This document shows, piece after piece, positions 4,798 through 6,244 of a stretch of 6,244 nucleotides of DNA (within the stretch, counting starts at the first letter, position 1; each line of letters begins with the position of its first letter). The notes under the pieces were generated by a model that saw only the letters and a list, made by a program, of their open reading frames with translations, was not told the DNA's origin and did not search any database. The translations under genes were made by a program, and so were the position numbers. The stretch is from contig PKXB01000148.1 in the NCBI GenBank assembly GCA_003133345.1, positions 177 to 6,420 of the forward strand, written 5' to 3'. This DNA comes from Hyphomicrobiales bacterium (lineage in GTDB: Bacteria > Pseudomonadota > Alphaproteobacteria > Rhizobiales > Xanthobacteraceae).

Positions 4798-4815
4798 TTC
4801 CCTGTTCGCAGGGAA
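4798..4815. repeat. Perfect stem-loop TTCCCTG-TTCG-CAGGGAA
   Basis: A seven-pair perfect inverted repeat with a four-base loop lies in the convergent gap between the racemase-family gene and the hemerythrin gene. Short T/A runs flank it on both sides. It may act as a bidirectional transcript end or belong to a dispersed palindrome family. The rest of this 277-base gap holds one further small inverted pair (GCGGCT 4876-4881 with AGCCGC 4897-4902) just past the hemerythrin stop, and no gene. Confidence 0.5.
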
Positions 4816-4910
4816 AATAAGCAGAGCAGGGGACCATTTGCGCTGCGTCGCCAGCCAGGCCGGGCTGTGTCGTCTGCGGCTCTGACCTAATGCCGAAGCC
4901 GCGGGTGCAA

Positions 4911-5501
4911 TTAAATCTGAACGCGATTCGTTTTCACGCGACTCGTCTCGGTCTCCCACTGCCAGCGCAGAATCGTCCGTTGCAGGGCCTGAAACTTCGT
5001 TTCAATGACGCCGTTGAACAACGGATCTTTCTGATCGTTCAATCGCGCATCGAGTTCCGCCCAATCATCCGGCCGTAAGCCCTGAACGGCGGCCGGAAAC
5101 AGGAGCCGTTCTTCCTTGTCCATGTGTTGGCGCTGATGCTCGATGAAGTCGTGCACGACATCATGGAAAGTCTGCCGCAGGAACTCGCGGCCCGCCAAAA
5201 TTTCCTCGACGGCCTCAACCAGCCGGCGCAAGCGTTTGGTTTCAACTTGATGCTCGGCTTCCACGTCGCCGATGCTGTTGGCGGCGGCCGAATCGCGCAC
5301 CTTCAGCTTTTCGAAAACCATATCCTCTTTCGGATGATGGCAGCTCTCGGGATAGTCTTGGAAATACTGGATAACAGCCTGCAATATCTCGTAATCAGGC
5401 TCCTCGCTGCGGTCGAAGACTTCCAATTCATGCTCCAGAACAAGGAGCAACTTATCGATGTTCCGATGCTCTTCGAGCAGAATCTGAATGATATTTGACA
5501 T
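4911..5501 (-). CDS. Hemerythrin-like HHE cation-binding domain protein
   Basis: This is a 196-aa cytoplasmic four-helix protein whose domain binds a di-iron site, used in relatives for O2, NO or redox sensing and storage. It begins MSNIIQILLEEHRNIDKLLL. Probable ligands are His12 (EEHRNID), His55 or His56 with Glu59 (CHHPKED), His84 (EAEHQ), His122 and His126 (EHQRQHMDKEE) and Glu130 or Glu131. Together these give the full H...HxxxE...H...HxxxH/E pattern of bacterial HHE proteins. The C-terminal ~55 residues, after LLFPAAVQGLRPDDW, are a helical extension. The ribosome site is weak (GAG about 10 bases upstream). It diverges from a reductase gene with a FixK/FNR-type box between them, fitting a role under low oxygen or nitrosative stress. 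That role is inferred. Confidence 0.9.
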   Translation of the reverse strand: MSNIIQILLEEHRNIDKLLLVLEHELEVFDRSEEPDYEILQAVIQYFQDYPESCHHPKEDMVFEKLKVRDSAAANSIGDVEAEHQVETKRLRRLVEAVEEILAGREFLRQTFHDVVHDFIEHQRQHMDKEERLLFPAAVQGLRPDDWAELDARLNDQKDPLFNGVIETKFQALQRTILRWQWETETSRVKTNRVQI

Positions 5502-5619
5502 CGATCGGTCTCGGCCGCGTGTTCATCCAAATAAGATCGTGATCGGGCAGCAATAGTCCCCGTCCTGACTGCATCTTCACAACTTGCACTAAAGATTAAT
5601 GCCAAATCGACGCAGGTCT

Positions 5620-5633
5620 TTGCGCTATGTCAA
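5620..5633. promoter_or_regulatory. FixK/FNR-family box TTGCGCTATGTCAA
   Basis: The site fits the rhizobial FixK2-type pattern TTG(A/C)-N6-(T/G)CAA exactly. Its centre is about 75 bases upstream of the reductase ATG and about 125 upstream of the hemerythrin ATG. If it activates the plus-strand gene at -41.5, transcription would start near 5668, leaving a 34-base leader. A weak TTAGTA at 5655-5660 would be the -10. A CRP/FNR-family activator responding to low oxygen or NO is the natural candidate. Confidence 0.6.
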
Positions 5634-5701
5634 AACGGCGATTGGGCCGATCAATTAGTAGTTTAACAGCAATTTTCCAATAGTGTTCGCGAGCCGAATC
5701 G

Positions 5702-6244
5702 ATGATCGAAGCAAGTCCCGCGGCAGGTTTCAAAATACTGGCGCGTGAAGATTTTTCCGATGTGACCTATTCCTTGGTCATCCATCACCCGCTGATGGCG
5801 AAAGCCGCGCAGCCGGGGCAATTTGTCATTGTGATGTCGCACGAGTCGGGTGAGCGGATTCCGCTCACCATTGCGGACTTTGACCGTAAAAAGGGCACCG
5901 TGACCTTGGTGGTCCAAGCGGTCGGCAAGTCGACCAAGGAGATGCAGCAGGTCTGCCAGCCGGGGACTTCGCTTTACGGGATCGTTGGGCCCATGGGGGT
6001 CCCGAGCCCGCTCACCGGAAAGAAAAAGGTCGTCTGCGTCGGTGGCGGCCTGGGCGTCGCGCCGATCTATCCGCAGGCGCGCGGATTCAAAGAGAACGGC
6101 GCCTATGTGATCGGCATTCTCGGTTTCCGCACCAAGAGCCTGGTTTTCTGGGCGGACAAGTTCCGAGCGTGCTGCGACGAGTTGATCCTGTGCACCGATG
6201 ACGGGTCTGCCGGAATGAAGGGCTTCGTCAGCGACGGCATCAAG
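5702..6244 (+). CDS. FAD/NAD(P)-binding ferredoxin-NADP reductase-type subunit (NfnA/SudB-like), C-terminus off window
   Basis: The first 181 codons belong to the dihydroorotate dehydrogenase electron-transfer / sulfide dehydrogenase beta / NfnA family. Such proteins carry FAD, an NAD(P) site and usually a C-terminal [2Fe-2S] cluster, and pair with a GltD-like flavoprotein as NADPH-dependent glutamate synthase or ferredoxin:NADP oxidoreductase. The N-terminal half is a beta-barrel with HPLMAKAAQPGQFVIV (29-44). RIPLTIAD (52-59) is the flavin-binding R-x-P-x-S/T motif, and GPMGVPSP (96-103) follows. Next comes the nucleotide-binding VVCVGGGLGVAPIYPQAR (110-127) and TDDGSAGMKGFVSDGI (165-180). 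The cluster cysteines expected near residues 220-250 lie past the edge. The ATG at 5702 is the best in-frame start, though its ribosome site (CGAG) is weak. A GltD-like partner would be expected next. Confidence 0.88.
   Translation, partial: MIEASPAAGFKILAREDFSDVTYSLVIHHPLMAKAAQPGQFVIVMSHESGERIPLTIADFDRKKGTVTLVVQAVGKSTKEMQQVCQPGTSLYGIVGPMGVPSPLTGKKKVVCVGGGLGVAPIYPQARGFKENGAYVIGILGFRTKSLVFWADKFRACCDELILCTDDGSAGMKGFVSDGIK

Noticed and set aside
4399..4890. 163-codon plus-strand frame overlapping the racemase-family gene and the gap after it
   Set aside because: The first half is an out-of-frame shadow of the enzyme gene. The remainder crosses stem-loops and lacks a start signal.
5641..5655. 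Second FixK-like palindrome ATTGGGCCGATCAAT
   Set aside because: The spacing between TTG and CAA is seven bases instead of eight, so it does not fit the family pattern.

Overview
The window reads as chromosome from an alphaproteobacterium of the Bradyrhizobium/Rhodopseudomonas type. The grounds are GC-rich coding sequence, a kdp operon opening with two tiny membrane ORFs (the second being kdpF), a FixK/FNR-type box between a hemerythrin-domain gene and a ferredoxin:NADP reductase-like gene, and many short proteins of a style common in that group. This placement is an inference from gene style and order, not from a database comparison.

Left edge (1-513, minus strand): the start of a high-affinity K+ uptake operon, read right to left as a 27-aa membrane peptide, kdpF, and the first 105 codons of kdpA, which runs off the window. 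Positions 514-776 form a divergent promoter region.

Centre left (777-2809, plus strand): a tightly spaced unit of three small proteins (51, 86 and 94 aa) and a complete DapA-family aldolase of 322 aa. Just after dapA, a second leader and a single 57-aa gene follow. The two leaders (651-803 and 2515-2662) are paralogous copies. They share a perfect 31-bp block, a hairpin that is kept although its sequence has drifted, an SD site, and the first nine codons (MTAL-x-LENL) of the downstream gene. This duplicated control cassette is the most unusual feature here.

Centre (2810-3273): no gene. It holds a stem-loop that may end the 57-aa gene transcript and a ~160-bp element bounded by 16-bp near-perfect inverted repeats, probably a MITE or insertion-sequence remnant. 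Positions 3044-3273 hold nothing I can name.

Centre right (3274-4633): a minus-strand 109-aa protein of unknown function diverges from an Asp/Glu/hydantoin-racemase-superfamily enzyme with both catalytic cysteines. The 232-bp gap between them is dense in palindromes, including three occurrences of the half-site GGACAA/TTGTCC and a 13-bp palindrome near the racemase start.

Right (4634-6244): a possible terminator and a perfect stem-loop lie in the convergent gap. A minus-strand hemerythrin-domain protein then diverges from a plus-strand FAD/NAD-binding reductase subunit (NfnA/SudB/GltD-partner type), which is cut by the window edge. The 14-bp FixK/FNR-type site between them suggests that one or both respond to low oxygen.
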